Source: Silurus meridionalis (taxonomy: Eukaryota; Chordata; Actinopteri; Siluriformes; Siluridae). Taken from it: a stretch of 64,000 bases of DNA. The stretch is from assembly GCF_014805685.1 (NCBI RefSeq), contig NC_060892.1, forward strand, positions 16,473,990 through 16,537,989, read 5' to 3'. The notes beneath the pieces were generated by a model that made no database searches, was not told where the DNA came from, and saw nothing but the letters and a program-made list of their open reading frames with translations. Each line of letters begins with the position of its first letter. Within the stretch, counting starts at the first letter, position 1. Below are positions 1 through 14,917 of the stretch, one piece after another. Made by a program: the position numbers and the translations under genes.

Positions 1-1305
1 GGAACTAATCCTTCATTTCAACTAAGCCTTCTGACCAATCAAAATCCAGAATTCTACAGGGTTTGTTGGCTATATGGTGACATCAGTACTTGAGCTTGCA
101 TTCATAGCCATGGCCACAAATCTTCTTGACAACGGTTTTCTGTTTTAAAATCTGCAATGCCTGAATAATAATAAAAAAAAAAAAAAAACAGTTGAATCTC
201 TATATAATCCAAATTAGACACTCAGAAAGAGCTGAAAGGTGATTTACGACAATCGTGCTGTCGAGTTTAGTGCAGAAAAAGGAGCAGGTCACAGAAGCAA
301 ATGTTGTGTGAGATTGAAAAGTTATCATGTTCACGTGACTCTGAGAGCCAGATGGTAGGTTTGCAAGTATTTCTGTGATCCTGATTGAGTGAAATCTATC
401 TCTTGCTTACATACACATGTGGCGTTTATTCTGCTCTGAGTGTGCAGTCATGGTGTTGGTGGTTCACTGCCTGGTGTTCTGCCCATTTGTTTGGATCTGG
501 ACTTTAGCTTCGACCCCATGACTGCACCCGTGAGTTGCACGATGTGCTGAGCGTGTGTCTAAAGAAGAGCTGGGTGAGAATGATCCTCAGATTGTTCTGC
601 ATCGCTGAAAATTGGTTTCACATGAGGGACGGCTGGCGTCAGCAGATTTTCTGATCGAATTAAACGGAGGAGGAGGACGAAAGAGTCAGTGGTGGTACTG
701 ATCTCTAATTTAATAAAACAGAATGTAAAAAGGAGGGCTAAAAAAAAAAAACACGGATAATCAGTGCCCTCTTTGTTCATATCTGTCCTTATGGACCGAT
801 TCGCTTTAACACCCACGAACAGAAACAGAAACTGAGCAAAAAGTCATGTCCGATTCATATCATATTTCAGCTATTCAATGAAATCTTTAAAAAAAAAAAT
901 TCACTTCACAAGAAAGATGCCTTATTTTTTAAATCTTGTTGAAATTCCAAAATTGTGCTGCAGTCTCTAAAAAAGGAGATGAGGTAGTGGTTATATTAGG
1001 TTCTATATTGCTCATCGTTAACAGTTCTTATGTTATAATACGATGCGTTACGCGTTTCCTCCTCTTCTGAGATTCAGATCCACAGAACTCATTGGTGGGC
1101 CTCTGGTTTTGACTCACAACCCCATCCTCCTTAATCTCTGGATGAAAGTTGATTCGGATTTGTAAAAATGTGTCCCATATGTGACTTTGTTTGGAAGCCT
1201 GGTGTTGATCTAAGGATTCCTTTTTTTAGTGATATGACCAGTCGAGCGAATTTTCCCACTTCATCAGATTCAGAGCACACACGGCCTAAGTGAGAGTGTG
1301 GAGAG

Positions 1306-1309
<4 letters not shown>

Positions 1310-1346
<37 letters not shown>
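1310..1346. repeat. (GA)n microsatellite
   Basis: About 18 GA units. Confidence 0.97.
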
Positions 1347-1350
<4 letters not shown>

Positions 1351-3569
1351 TTAAAAATCTCTAATGGATCTTCTTCCTTGTCGTATTCATCAGGAAGCCC
1401 TTTGAGGCACGTTTATTAAGCAGTTTAATAAACATGAAAAGATTCTTATGTGATATTTAAATTTGTATTTTTAACCATTCATTCACACTAAAAAAACGAA
1501 CAAGCTTTTTTAATTTCTTGTTATTTGTGTCTTGTGTGTGGCCTGTCCTGCAGATTACAAGATAATTAAAGCATGAACCCTATGATCTTTGCTATTTCCT
1601 TTCGCGATTTATTTTTCTTTATATCTTTATCTCTACATTAATTTAATGACAGGCCTTATACATAGATAAGATTAAAGCCTGGTTATAGGATTATATTATT
1701 CTTGCATTTCTAAGGGAACTGACTGCAGGTAGGTCATGATATTCCTGAAATTGAAGAAATGTTGCACCATTTGTTGCTTTAAAGCATTAAAGCTAATTTG
1801 CAGAGAATTGAGAAAATCTGCATCACGAGCATACTCAGAAAGCAAATGTGTACACAATAGTGTGAATGTAATTTTATTTCGTGTTTATTTTTACATTGTT
1901 TTAGTTTTAGGTGATTCAAATTAGTATGTTTATTTCTGCATTCAGTTTTACTGCATCAATTCCAAATTAAGGATCAGTGGCATTTAGTGTATCATGGGGG
2001 GTAAGTAACAGATGGAAATGCAGGTTTTGTGCAGTTTAATGAAAAAACTAAAAACATCTCAGGAAATTTTCCTTGCCATAGTTGCCACTGGCTTGCTCAT
2101 TAAAGATAAACATACAGCAACTAATTTATGATGCAAAAATGTATATTTGTAATCTAGTTATTTCTGTAAGCTGCATTTTAATAAGATCTATTGTTAAAAT
2201 GTAATTATTTCCAGTAACAAATGTATAGTGATAAGCAATCAGGATAATGATAAGATAAGTGGATATGTGATCAGAATCACTGACTTATACTTTAATATAT
2301 TTTTGTCAATGACTATGTAATTAATTATTCCCAATAGTCTAATTTCCTAGCATTTCTCCCAGGTACAGTCATGTTGACTGGATGGTCAGAGAGCACACTA
2401 GTCAGAGCTCACATTCCGCATCTGCTGCAAACTGTACAAGCTCAAATATATTCATGTTGACTTGATGTTTTTTTTCATGACTGACAGATGATAAGAAATT
2501 GATTTGGTCGCAGACACACATCGGACTTTCCAAAAAAAAAGATGAATATCGTGAGGAAAAGTCACCCAAAACAATGCAAAACAGTTCTTAAGCTTTTTCA
2601 TGTACCATTTATATTTTTGCATTGCATTTTCTTTCCTTTAGAATTTGCACAAAACACACAATTCGTTTTAAATCCCCAGGAAAACCATAATGCAAAGAAA
2701 AAATGCACAAAAATGCACCGAAAACCCTGTGTCATTTCTGGCATTATTCTTAATGCTTCTGCTATAGATTATGTATGCGAGCAGTGCAGCTGTGGCTGCA
2801 GTGAAAGGAGACTTGTTGAATTGTGTTCATTAGATGTCTTGCTTTAGTAATATCATTCATTGTCACTGCATGAGATACCAGTCTGTGATGCAGTGCACTG
2901 GCAGGACAACACTGAAGGCTTAGGTGGAACATTCACAACCTGCCACTGCAAATAAGTATCAGTGTGCTTGGGTGCAGCCGAATGTTTTTTTGTTGAGTGC
3001 TTATAGCCCTCTTTATTGCATGTCTTCAGTGCTCAATTGCTTCAAATAAATTGTCACTCACATGAATAGGAAGAAATTGTCTGATTGATACGTAAAGCAT
3101 TCAAACACAATTTATCAACAGGTACATGATAATATCATAATAAATGAACAATGGAATTTATTCTTTAGTAAACTAGTACCAGTAGTAACTTACTACTAAC
3201 TATTTAGCTATATTGTTATAAACTACTGCAAAACTGATGAACAGATTTACTGAAACTGAACCACCCACACAGTGTTTTCATCTTTACTCAATGTATTATT
3301 GCATGACAAATCCACTAAATACCTCAGATATATAAAAACCTTTGGAATTTTTCAACCTTTCCAAAATGTGTCATTCCTGATCATGCCATTCTGATATTTA
3401 TTTGTTTGTTTGTTTATTCATTTCTTTCTGTTATAACCTTATACATAACTGAATAAACTCACAACATTTTGAGTTAATATTATTAATAATATTTTTCCTG
3501 CCATAATCTCATCATTCTCAAAAAAAGTTTTATTAGGAAACTTTTAAAATAACTACCACATGATCACGA

Positions 3570-3571
<2 letters not shown>

Positions 3572-3655
<84 letters not shown>
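3572..3655. repeat. (AT)n microsatellite
   Basis: About 41 AT units. Confidence 0.98.
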
Positions 3656-3656
<1 letters not shown>

Positions 3657-6299
3657 TCTATATATATTTAGTGTTTATATAGTTTACACTGATACATTGT
3701 GCATCATACAAATGTGAGTGTAAAGAACTGAAGCAGTGTCTTTTAAAAACTTTCTGTCTGATAATGCTGTGCAAATGGCTTACAGATTGCAATTTCAATG
3801 GCAACGTTTTCTGAATAAATTACACAAATGTCCAGCAATTTAGCTTTTTCCCCCTCCTTTTTATTCCTCTGGGAAAAGCCAGATGTGGATGTGGAGGTTT
3901 TCTGGGGTGCTGTGGTTGGCTCTGTTACATCAGAGTGTGTGATTGTAAAGCAGCTGCTATGTCGCAGAGTTTATTTACCAACATGACATTTTTTTACTTA
4001 CTTACAATATTCAGTGTTATTCAGAATTAGACCATTTGTGCCACGAATGAAACACTGACTAGTTAAATGAAGGAAAAAGCGTGCAGTCTGGGTAGAAAAT
4101 GGCTAAGGCAAAAGTACAAGACTTGTTAAAAAAATAAGGAAGACCTTTGAATTTTCCTTTAAATAGCAGATTTGTTTTCAAGGACAGCTCATTTTTGGCT
4201 GAATGCTTTCAATTTGAAAATCATTTCTTCACGTGGGTGTCACAGCTCCTCTAGGGTTTCTTTATAGTGCTGTTAGAGTTCTTCATTAAGCTGTCATCTT
4301 CATACTTTAGCCCAGTATTTAACACACAGTATTGTATGGTCTTTAAGGCAGGTATAGTAGAACCAGTCACCTCAAAAACAAAACAAAAAACAAGGTTTAT
4401 TTTCTTTAGAAAGGAACTAGCATAAGGGCTAGCTCAGAAAGAGACACAGAATTCCATATATGTTTTTTTTTTCTTTTTCAATAGGATACAATAAAATGGT
4501 AGTTTATTTTCCTCATGTAAAATTCTCACTCTTTGTTGTCTGTGGCTAAGATAAAAATGGTAGCATGATGAGAATAAGAGCTGTGTTCCCTCTTATGCAT
4601 ACATGAATTCAATGATGTCTAGCATGTCTGGATGTTTCCCTCTGTGACAGCATAAACAATTACACTTCTAAACACCTTTGGCATCACTTTACTAATGATT
4701 CAAAAATCATTTTGTTAGTTTACTATCAGCACTTTCAGGTAGCTGGACTTTCACAATTTACAGATAAATACCTCTTTACCTTCAGGAATAAGACATCTGA
4801 TTGAATTGTACTGTTCGGTTTTCAATACTCAGTATAAAGAAGGGAAGCAAAGCTATCAGCACTTATCTCTTTTTTCTCCCATATGGAAGCACTTATGAAA
4901 AGAATCAGTTCAAACAAATCAGACCATCTTCTTGGGTCTTTTTATAACCATTGCTGATTAGTGCATTCAGATCCTACACCTGTCTCTCAATCAGACTGAG
5001 TCTAATCAAGTCATGTTCATTTCCTTCATATTACAAGTCACCCAATTAAATAGTGGACTAATTATTTTCCTTTCCTTGTTTCATGGTGTTCATGTTGTGC
5101 ATATATTCTGTTAATTATTTATTTTTGTGTTTGCAGGGACCTAAACATGAACACGTTTCTCAGACACATTCTACAAACATCTGCTCCATATGAAAGAAAT
5201 AAAAACCATCAGAGGGGTGTGATGAAGCGGGCTATTCTTTAAGCTTTACACTGGTTATTTTGTCCACAACAGCACATTCTGCTTTACTTCTTTTATACCA
5301 CAGCAAATAGCGAGTTACATTTTCGATTTATAGTGTTAATCGTAATGTTGTAAAATGTCCACAAAACCAGTTACAGCAGCTATAAAGTCTTTACCTCAAC
5401 AGATTCTTTCTTTCTCAAAAATTTAATAAGAGATAAAACACACAGCTTGTTGACTTTTGTTGAAAAAACATAGACAACATAGACTGAAAAAACAACATAG
5501 ACTGATTCATATCTTCTTCCGGTGAGAACGGATTTCTCTTCAGGTCACAATCACATCATTGCAACAATTCTGTTGTTCTTCTTCTTCAGAAACCCAACCA
5601 GTTGACGTTCTGCTTTGTTCTTATAGGTCAAGGCAGATTTTTCTGAGTAACACATGGTCCAGAGTCGGTAACCATGCCGGCTTAATTTCACTTTATTTTC
5701 CTCTCACTTCACTTTTTCACTCTTTTCTTCCATGTTTGATGTTTCTTTTGTAGCTTTCTATTTAGGTTCATGGCTTTGTTTTTTCATGCTGTACATTACC
5801 CACAACTCTCCCCACAGCAACCAATTTGATGATTCAAGACTCAGATATAATTTAGATATAAAGGCAGAAGATGTTCAGAAACCCACAAATACATGCCAGA
5901 GAAAATCGTTGCTACCTCGATGTGGACTGGAATATGAAAAATTCACTACGGAATATCAGGGAAGGGTTTTCGTCTCTTCACTAGTCGTAAGGCCTCAAGC
6001 TCTTTTTATGTTTCTTACAAGGTTATACAAATGCTTCTTGAAGGCCGTCTTCCCACTGCTGTTCATAAATTTCTGTCTGTGTCAATTTATGTATACATTT
6101 CAAAGCAGTGAGGATCGACATGTTTTTCTAAAATGTGGGGGAGAAAAGAAGTAAAAAGATTCTTATGTGCTTTCTGAACATCCCATTTCACATTTAGTCC
6201 CCATTTGCTGTTTTATTAACCTCCACTTTTCTGAGAAGATGTTCTTCTAGATTTTAAAACGTGATTCTGGAGATTTGTGCTCAATCAGCCACAAGTGTG

Positions 6300-6620
6300 T
6301 TAGTAAAGTCAGGTACTGATGTAGGGTGAGGAGGCCTGGGGTGCAAAAATCTGTTGAATAGGGTTTAGGTCAGAGCTTTATAGCAGGCCACTCAAGATCT
6401 TCCACTCTAAGCCATTTAAACCATATCTTCATGAAACTGGCTTTGTGCACAGGGGTATTGTCATGCTGGAACAGGTTTGGTTCTCCTAGTTCAAAAAATT
6501 TAATGCTACCACATCCAAAGACATCCACATCCTATATAATTGTGTGCCTCCAACTTCGTAGTGATAGTTTGGAGAAAAAACAAGTGTCCAAATCTACAGT
6601 AAGGAAGTAAAATTGTCCAA
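6300..6620. mobile_element. Fragment of a Tc1/mariner-like fish repeat
   Basis: The text GGTCAGAGCTTTATAGCAGG, CTTTGTGCACAGGGG, ATTGTCATGCTGGAACAGGT and AATTGTGTGCCTCCAACTT is characteristic of a very common degenerate DNA transposon of fish genomes, as I recall it. No ends or open frame remain. Confidence 0.55.
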
Positions 6621-7205
6621 TATGCAGTAGATTTCACTGTTGTTCTTATTATTAAGTTTATTTTATTTATTTATTTTATTTCTAATGCACATGAAATTTT
6701 GTACAAACCACTTCAATGACATGATATATGGCACTAATATACCCAAATGAGCTATTGCACACAAAAATAATCTACTTCATCAACCATTGCAGATTCACTA
6801 CAATATGTATCAGGAGCAGTCTTCTCCCTGTCATGGTGTTTAAGTGGATAGAAGCTCGGTCTGAGCCTGCAGGTCAGCTACTGACCCCTCACTGTTTTCA
6901 CAGCCACTCGCTTAATCCTCATCTCCGATCTGGGAGGTTCGCTTAGGGCTGGATGGCAGACTGACTTGATGTTACTTTTCTGCCACAGGCCTCAGGCTTC
7001 TCAGTAAGGTACCCGCTGTCATCACTGTGACCTCTGACCTGGCCAGTGGACAACTCCAGGGATCCAGGGAGTCTTTTGGCATGAGGTGTAAAGGTCAAGA
7101 GCCAGGATGCATGCCTGCACCTCGATGCATGTGGGGTGTCTGACTACATATTAATAACCAATACAATTTTTGGAAGGAGTTTCCAATGTCACCACAGTGC
7201 TATTT

Positions 7206-7215
7206 TGTGTGTGTG

Positions 7216-7293
<78 letters not shown>
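7206..7293. repeat. (GT)n-(GA)n compound microsatellite
   Basis: About 23 GT units with one interruption, then about 20 GA units. Confidence 0.97.
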
Positions 7294-7296
<3 letters not shown>

Positions 7297-7809
7297 TATC
7301 AAGATATTCACATTTCTTGCATTTTCCTCTTATTTTCTGAATTATTTATGTCTTACAATAAAGATGCTCATCTATACCATCTGAGTAGACACACATGCAA
7401 CCCAACAGCTTGTAAAAATAGCTTTTAACCATCTCTTGACACCATAAAATGCTGGGAGGTGGAAAGCTTCACACAAATATGAAACCTTTTATTTTCCGCT
7501 GAAACGTTATTATTTGCATAATCACTGGCATGTCGTTTTTTCCAATTCTGCTGAAAAATTGGAAACATCCATATTCGTGGATTCTTTACAATTTTTGGCC
7601 CAAAGGCTTTAAGAACAACTGCTTCCAGACCATCACGAGGCAAAGAATGAAAGGACTAGAAACAGAATAGTTCAGTGCATTACTCCAATATACATTTACT
7701 CCAATCTGACAACGATAATTAGGGAGTTTAGGGAATATGGTTTATAGTGTGGGACACTGAGGTCATTCGAGACTCAGCGAAAATGCTGAAACGTTGAATA
7801 AAGCTGTGT

Positions 7810-7811
<2 letters not shown>

Positions 7812-7862
<51 letters not shown>
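7812..7862. repeat. (GT)n microsatellite
   Basis: About 25 GT units. Confidence 0.97.
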
Positions 7863-7865
<3 letters not shown>

Positions 7866-8030
7866 CGCATTAAATTTTTTTGCATGCTTTCTCCGTGACC
7901 TGTCTCTGACCAGCTAAGCATGATCTTCCTTAAGCAAACGTTTAATTGAATTAGGATTGAAGCCTCACTGCAAGAGGGCAGGAAGAGGAGGTGCAGAAGG
8001 AAGACACAGGCCCCAATGATAAGGTTTTCT

Positions 8031-8055
8031 GGTGGTGGTGGTGGTGGTGGTGGTG
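8031..8055. repeat. (GGT)n microsatellite
   Basis: Eight GGT units. Confidence 0.95.
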
Positions 8056-9388
8056 AAGGTGGTTATGGGGCATGGGAAGGGCATTTTTAGGAAAGATAAA
8101 TTGTACCCTGGGGATGTTGGAAACAATTTAGGAAGGCAGCTTTTATATAGACCTACAAGTGTGTCTGTGTGTGAATTCAAAATCGGAAGGGTTTTCTAAT
8201 TTCATTATCGCATTAAAGGAATAAAATTGCTCCTATGTTAATATATAGTGAGATGTTTCCTTCTAAAAACAGGATCCCGATGTTTTTTATTGGAGTTTTT
8301 GATTGACAGAACAGCCAATAATGTTGAGAAATGCGAGCAAATTGAAACAATCCTAATGGTAGCTAAATGTGCAGATGATTGCGAAGATATAAACAAGACT
8401 CTCAAGACTTTTACTAACTCTTAACAATCAACAGCTCTGGCATTAAACAGCAGAATTGGTTTTGTCCCATTACAGTTACACTTACTGTTGTTCATAAAAC
8501 ACGTTATCACCGCATCTGTGTAAGACATAATCCAAGGGTAGATAAGATTTACACAATTTTTAAATATATGGAGGTGAATAATGGCACAACGTGAAGTGTA
8601 GTGCATTAAAATTGTGTTTTTAATACTAAAGCTGTCCCTGATGTGGAAAAACTGACTGAATGAATACAAATCACACTTTGTTAGTTGCTGAGAGAAAGTG
8701 GTGTCATGAGTTTATATTTATTTGGATTAGATGTAGTAAATAGTTCTAATTCATCCTGTGTGTCAACCTGTTTACCAAAATTAACATATTTATGATTGAC
8801 GTAGTGAGATCATTAGGAAATGTGTACAAAATCTTGTATCTTTCTGTATGGAAAGTGACTGTATGTTACTATTTTAAAGTTGTTGTGCATTCATTCAGAG
8901 CACTTAAACTGATTAAAATAACCTACGTCTGTGTTCAACCCCACACACCTTGCAAGCAATCAAAAATTAAGTATTCTGATTGACCAGGGTATACAATTTT
9001 CTACACTTATTATAGCAATTATAATGTAATATCCTAACCATAGATTGTACATTTCAAGCGCGGTCGTTTTTGTTGAATATCCGTCTATATTGTGACAGTA
9101 TAGACGTCTGGAATCAACCCTTTGCTGAATAATTGCATGAGCCAGAAGAGCTTGTTGTCGTTTATTTGGAAAAAGAAACACAGTTGTTAAAGTCTCTCTG
9201 TGGCTCATCTCATTTTACATGATTTCCACATAAAACCCTTTAAATGTGATGCCACAGGGAGACGATGGCAGCGTCAGTGAAGCATAAAAGATGAGACCAA
9301 AACACTGCAAAATGCACCTGAGGGTTATGCAGGATTGACGAGCATGATACCACATCATCAAGGAAAGACCGTAATGACGAGCATGATA

Positions 9389-9390
<2 letters not shown>

Positions 9391-9440
<50 letters not shown>
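9391..9440. repeat. (CA)n microsatellite
   Basis: 25 CA units. Confidence 0.97.
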
Positions 9441-9441
<1 letters not shown>

Positions 9442-10907
9442 CCACCTTTCAAGCCCAGTGAGAACAAGCAGCCATAATCCCAGCAGATTCTCAACACAGC
9501 ACAACAAGCTGCAAATTTTATGAACATCTTCGCCTGGTTTTTAATGACAGTGTGGGCGTTTGTCATAAAACGCTGCTGTTAAGCTCTGTTCTCGATGGCA
9601 CAAGCTCTTGCCTGTGGTTTGCTGCAGAGAAAATAAATGTCAAGTTAAAAAGTGTCGTTTGACTCTGGAGAATGTTATTTTGTCAGTCGTCAAAGTTGTG
9701 ACTGGCGACTTGAAATAAACCACAAGCTCCTCTGGTCAGCCACTGTGACTGGAAATGACATAATTCTGTACAAACGATTTCCAAGAACGGCTGCAGAGCT
9801 CCAAGTGGTCAGCTGGGCTTCAGGTGCAAATAGTTGAATTGTTTTTTTCGGAGTATAAATATGACACTGAATTTCGTCTTGATTATCTTCTCATAAACTT
9901 TTGTATTGTTTGGCATGTGAAATGTGTCCCTCTGTGGGGTGTGTCATTTATAAATCAAATGAGCAAGAATCTTTTGTTTTGTTGTTTATAAATGATAAAA
10001 CTCTGAGGAGATGTGCTTTCTGTGAATAACTAAACTATGTTGACCTTTAATATAGATCCAGTGTGATGTCATTATATTCTTCATGGACACATAGCGATCT
10101 GATAAGTCTGAACTGTTTATACAGAGTTTTGCTTACTGAGCTAATTTAGCTCAGTATTAAGCAATAGTGAAAAACTGAGATACTTTGGAGTAAAATTAAA
10201 TCATTTGTAAGGTTTTAAGGATTCCATATGCCATATACCATATTCTGTTCACCATTAAAAAATGTATGTCTATTCTAAAATCTTTTATTGTTATGTAAAA
10301 TTAGAAGCTAAATGGTAAAACTAGCATTAGGTCCACTGATTTAAGAAGTCAAATAGCAATGTAGTAATTATTGATTAAAGAAAACGAATTTATATATAGT
10401 TTTTAAATAAATAAAAGTTATTGTTACCACACTGAAGTGGTTGTTTTCCAATTACCTGTTTTATCTGTTAATGGTTGGATTTAATGCTAAAAAGTTCTCA
10501 CTTACATTACAGCAGCTATAAACAGTCGTTTCATCAGCAGCCTTTCTTTTTACTCTTTCTTGATGAAAAAAAACTTTTGTGATTAAGAAAAAAAAAACAA
10601 AAAAAGCATCAACTTCTTTGTGCTGAACACCAGAGACTCCATCCATAAAAGCTACATAAAAGTCTTCTTCACCATATCATATCAATGACTAGTCATATTG
10701 TGTGGGTCCCTGTGAATGAACCATTTTCTATAGAAACAATTATTAGAACAACTGCATTAATGTGCATATCACTTTGATTGCGGCTGTCAGAGCTGTAGTC
10801 GTAGACAATGAATTATCTTCCTACTAATCATCTCTACATCTTTATCTACTGATATTATCGGTTACATCACAACAGGTTTAACGTATAAGATTATTGTTGT
10901 ATGGTAA

Positions 10908-10910
<3 letters not shown>

Positions 10911-10976
<66 letters not shown>
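10911..10976. repeat. (AT)n microsatellite
   Basis: About 32 AT units. Confidence 0.98.
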
Positions 10977-10980
<4 letters not shown>

Positions 10981-12454
10981 TGTATCACAATTAACACTCT
11001 CCTAACTAAAACAATCTTTCATATAAAAATTGTAATCTTTAATTAATATGTACAAATGAAAAGATGTTTAGTTATATAGTATCCTGGCTCTTGTCTGTTC
11101 CATCTATGTAGTTTCCATGTGGGTTATTACATAAAGTCACCCAGGGCAACAGTCCACCTTTCAGATGATTATATTTATTTTCTTTGAAATCATATATCCA
11201 AAGGACACACTGTTTTCTAGGCTGAAACACAAGCGTAGTAGAAGTGCATGCATAATGACGTTTCTTACGTCTGTGGTAATCAGTGGATCAGGTATTGCGA
11301 AAGCACTGACCTCCAGAGTTGAGGTTATCCCAGAGACTGAGAAGAAAGAAGCCCTGTCATATTCTTAATGTCTTGGAATGTCCTGTATCCGAACTGGAAA
11401 GAAGCTCTTTCAAATACAGTCCCTAATTAGAGTCATGTTCCTTATTCGATTTATAAGGACACTTGGATGCAAGACGCTGTTGTCTTATATTCACATCTCA
11501 TTCGTTTCCCACAAAGTTAGTGAAAGTTTTTTGCGTATTTTGTCATTTGTTCAGTTCTGGCTTCAAGATTAATCAACGTATCCAGATTATTTGTTTATTT
11601 GGTCGTTTGCTTGCTTGTTTGTTTACTGATTGTAGTCTTTTACAGTATTTTTCTAAATAGCACCTGGTCACACTGCTTAGAATTGTATTGGCTTGTTTTT
11701 TCACTTTATTTTTTGATCTTGAAGATCTGAAAATAAAAATGATCTAAAAATGCCCAAAGCTCACCACCGAGATAAAGTACTCATGCAAGCTCAAGATCGA
11801 ACAAAGCTCCGTTCATGCAGCCAGCAAGGTGTAGGTGATTTCAATTACAGCCAAGAGCAATGTTTAATAGCTTTGAGGTCAAAAGGTCATCTCTGAGCAA
11901 GTCTCATCGTCAAAGTTATATGAAGAGCTGTGCTTTGCTTTGCCTGCCCATTCAACTGGAGGAAAACATTATAATAATAAAATAAACATACAACTTCATA
12001 ATAGCATCTTTGGAAATAAAAGGAAATTACAGATGAAACCACAGTGCTGCTGAAATCTGTATTGTGACAAGTCTGTAGGTGATTGATTATCTCCAACAGC
12101 AATTGTAACAGTAGTTTGGCCACAAGTCACTGATGTTAATGCCCTTGTTCTACTTTGTTATCTTTTCCATTGTTGTTCATTCACAAGGAGCTGGAAAATG
12201 TTTAAATATGTAAGTAAACATTTAAGAAAGGAGTCTGCAATGCCAGTGCTTTGTAACAGTCAGAGGTCAGTGGAGTCTCACAAAGTGAAGAAAGATGCTG
12301 CAATAGTGAAATTGCGAACTCTTATTGCTGACTGATAAAAACTGATATACCATTATTTGGTTGTATCGATTTTATCTTGTTTGGAAATTGCCATTTTTAT
12401 AAGAGAAATGTAACATATAGTTATTTGCTTTAATGTAGTAACTCAAAAAAAGTA

Positions 12455-12590
12455 AAGTCAAGTTTATTTCTATAGCGCTTTTCACAATGGACATTGTCTC
12501 AAAGCAGCTTTACAGAATTTAAGAATCAGTTGAATCATAAAAAACTCTTTATCAGACCACTTCATTCTTAATTATTGTCCTCTAACTGCA
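12455..12590. repeat. Interspersed fish repeat fragment (copy 1)
   Basis: GTCAAGTTTATTTCTATAGC, then TTTTCACAATGGACATTGTC, then AAAGCAGCTTTACAGAA. The same block occurs at 53437. It is an abundant repeat in fish; class not assigned. Confidence 0.7.
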
Positions 12591-13875
12591 GCACATGCAA
12601 GTTATTACTTATATACTATATAATAAAGATTATTTGTTTAATAGGTAAACATTTTTTAAAGTAGAAATATATTCGCTACACTTTGACCCCCTACAACGTG
12701 CAGAAACCCCTGATCCCACTTCCTCTTCTTGCCACATGAAAACATGACAACATGTCTTAAGCATTTGCAGAACTCTGTCAACTAATTAATTGAATTAACA
12801 TGACCCTTGTAACACAAGAGGCAAGAAAAATCAATTAGTTGTAGTGCACAAGCACTTCCTCTCGAGATGCGGAAGACATGGTTCAGGCAGAGAGAGATGG
12901 GAGGGAGGAAGTTGGGGTGTGGGATTACTGTGCCTGAAGGCAGAGGGACTTCCTGTAAACAAAATAGAGCAGCCTGTTGATGTGGAGTGCCCACGGGCCT
13001 AAGACCTAGTGTTAGAATAACAGACTGTCACTGTTTTCTACAACTATACTGGGTAAATCACACACAAGCTTTTTTTTATGTGATCATATTCCTAATGATA
13101 TATGAAATATAATCATATAAATGATTTTATTGTTTTAAAGGGTTCTAAGTAAGCAATAATTATTTTACTTAATTCATTTCTGTCTCAAAGGTCTATTAAA
13201 CAGTTGACCAGCATCAAGGTATTAATATAATTTCTTGTTTGTCTCGGAATTTGTATTAATTGTAAATTGCAATGTAATTATAAAAACTTGTACTGGTTAA
13301 TAATCAGGGCTCTGACATCTAATAAAAGCATTATTTTTGTAATTTTGTATAACACTTTTGCTAGAACACAAATTAATTATCTAAATGTAGCTGGTATTAG
13401 TTTATAATATGTGTTATGCCACATACTAGGTGTAAGGAATGTGTGAGGTCATTGAGTGATACAGCTATTGTACACATTTTCTAATGACCTTACTGAACTA
13501 AAGTAAGGATTTTCTGCAGTTTGTATAACTGATATAGTGATATTTATAAATAAGTAGAGACATAAATATTAATTTGATGAACTGGAGAAGAAAATTTTAT
13601 AATGAGAAATATAATTTCATTTTAACGTCGTTATTAGTAAAAATGTGACACAGATACAAGTAATTCAGACACACAATTTAATCTTTCTCTCAAATAACTA
13701 TTTATGAACATTAATTGAAATAAATACAATCCTCTGACACTACTGGTTTTGAGCAGCAGAGTTATTTGTATCCATTGGGTCGGTTGTAACTTGTCGATGC
13801 TGGTAAGTGATCATGGTATTAAGTGGGATAATCCAGGAACAGGTGTGCGTTTTACCATTTTAATAGAAGAGAAAT

Positions 13876-14106
13876 AACCTTTATTTGTCACATATACACC
13901 ACAGCACAGATTTGTTTTCTGCATATCCCAGCTTGCTCAGAAGCTGGTGTCAGAGCGCAGGGTCAGCCATGATGCGACACCCCTGTAGCACAGGGTAAGG
14001 GCCTTGCTCAAGAGCCCAAGAGTGGCAGCTTGCGATACCGGGGCTTGAACCCCTGACCGTCCAATCGGTAAACCCAGCACCTTAAACACTGAGCTACCAC
14101 TCCCAC
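13876..14106 (-). mobile_element. tRNA-derived SINE
   Basis: On the minus strand it begins GGGAGTGGTAGCTCAGTGTT (tRNA A-box-like) and 35-45 bases later has GGGGTTCAAGCCC (B-box-like). A body with GACACCAGCTTCTGAGCAAG follows, and the tail is CATATGTGACAAATAAAGG. This is the layout of a pol III SINE with a LINE-like tail. Confidence 0.85.
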
Positions 14107-14439
14107 TAATGCACTCTGCATCATGCTGGGCCATTATTCACCTTTATGTCATGCATTTAAACAGTGTAAAGCTCACATAGCCCTGGATTATCCCTTATAT
14201 ATGGCTACAGATTCTAGGTAGCATCAACCAAACTGCACTGTGTTACTAATACTACAATATGTGCAGAATTCTTAAGTACAGTTTTAATAATTACTGGTTA
14301 AAACCAAACATTTTCATTTTGGACCTTTTGGAAACATTTATTTATTACCATGTGTTGCATAAAAAAAAATCACTTTTATTTTGATTGAAAGTTTTGGTAG
14401 TATTAGCACATGCAAAACCTCCAGATGCTGTTTAAAATA

Positions 14440-14917
14440 CAGTGGAACCTCGGAGCTCGCGAGGGTTAGGGACCAAGACCGGTCGCGAGTTCCGAATTTT
14501 CGCTACCTTTTGATACGCCCCTTCCAACCCAGTAAAAACCCAAAGAACACTATACGAAATCGATTTAAATGAGTAAATAACACTATTTCACTCCATAATA
14601 CTTAATTATTAGACTATTTTAACAATACTTTATGTAAATTAACAGCAATTACAATGCTTAATTAAAAAAAATAAAGTACAGGTACAGTAAAGTATGCAGT
14701 AGAGAAGTACAGTATAATAATACATAATAAAAATAGTTTTAAAGCATTTATTAGACAATTTTAATGAGATAAACCTTGATTAGAAATGTTAAAACTAGCG
14801 TTTTGAGCTGCTCGCGGTTGCTCACGAGCCGATCTGAATGAGAGTCGCCGGTCGCAATGAAAGTTGCGAGCATGCAAGGTCGCGAGCGCTGAGGCCGCGA
14901 GCTCCGAGGTTCTACTG
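14440..14917. mobile_element. Tigger/pogo-like MITE
   Basis: Ends CAGTGGAACCTCGGAGCTCG and CAGTAGAACCTCGGAGCTCG are inverted copies with TA on both sides (14438-14439, 14918-14919). The interior is AT-rich with no frame, and only the CG-rich terminal 60-100 bases are paired. Length 478 bases. The terminal motif is that of Tigger-like elements (established family knowledge). Confidence 0.88.

Larger units (their letters stand above)
1..12450. other. Gene-poor AT-rich sequence
   Basis: Apart from the repeats listed separately, I see no exon with plausible splice sites, no RNA gene and no family resemblance. Open frames here (for example 2542-2847 and 5559-6154) are short, of low complexity or lacking conserved-looking sequence, and are treated as chance. 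Confidence 0.6.

Noticed and set aside
5559..6154. Open frames of 64 and 140 codons on the plus strand
   Set aside because: No domain, no signal of conservation, no splice context, and low-complexity F/L/S-rich translation as expected of AT-rich DNA.
9652..9837. 61-codon plus-strand frame of ordinary composition
   Set aside because: It looks less repetitive than most, but has no recognisable family, no clear acceptor or donor pairing and no neighbouring exon.
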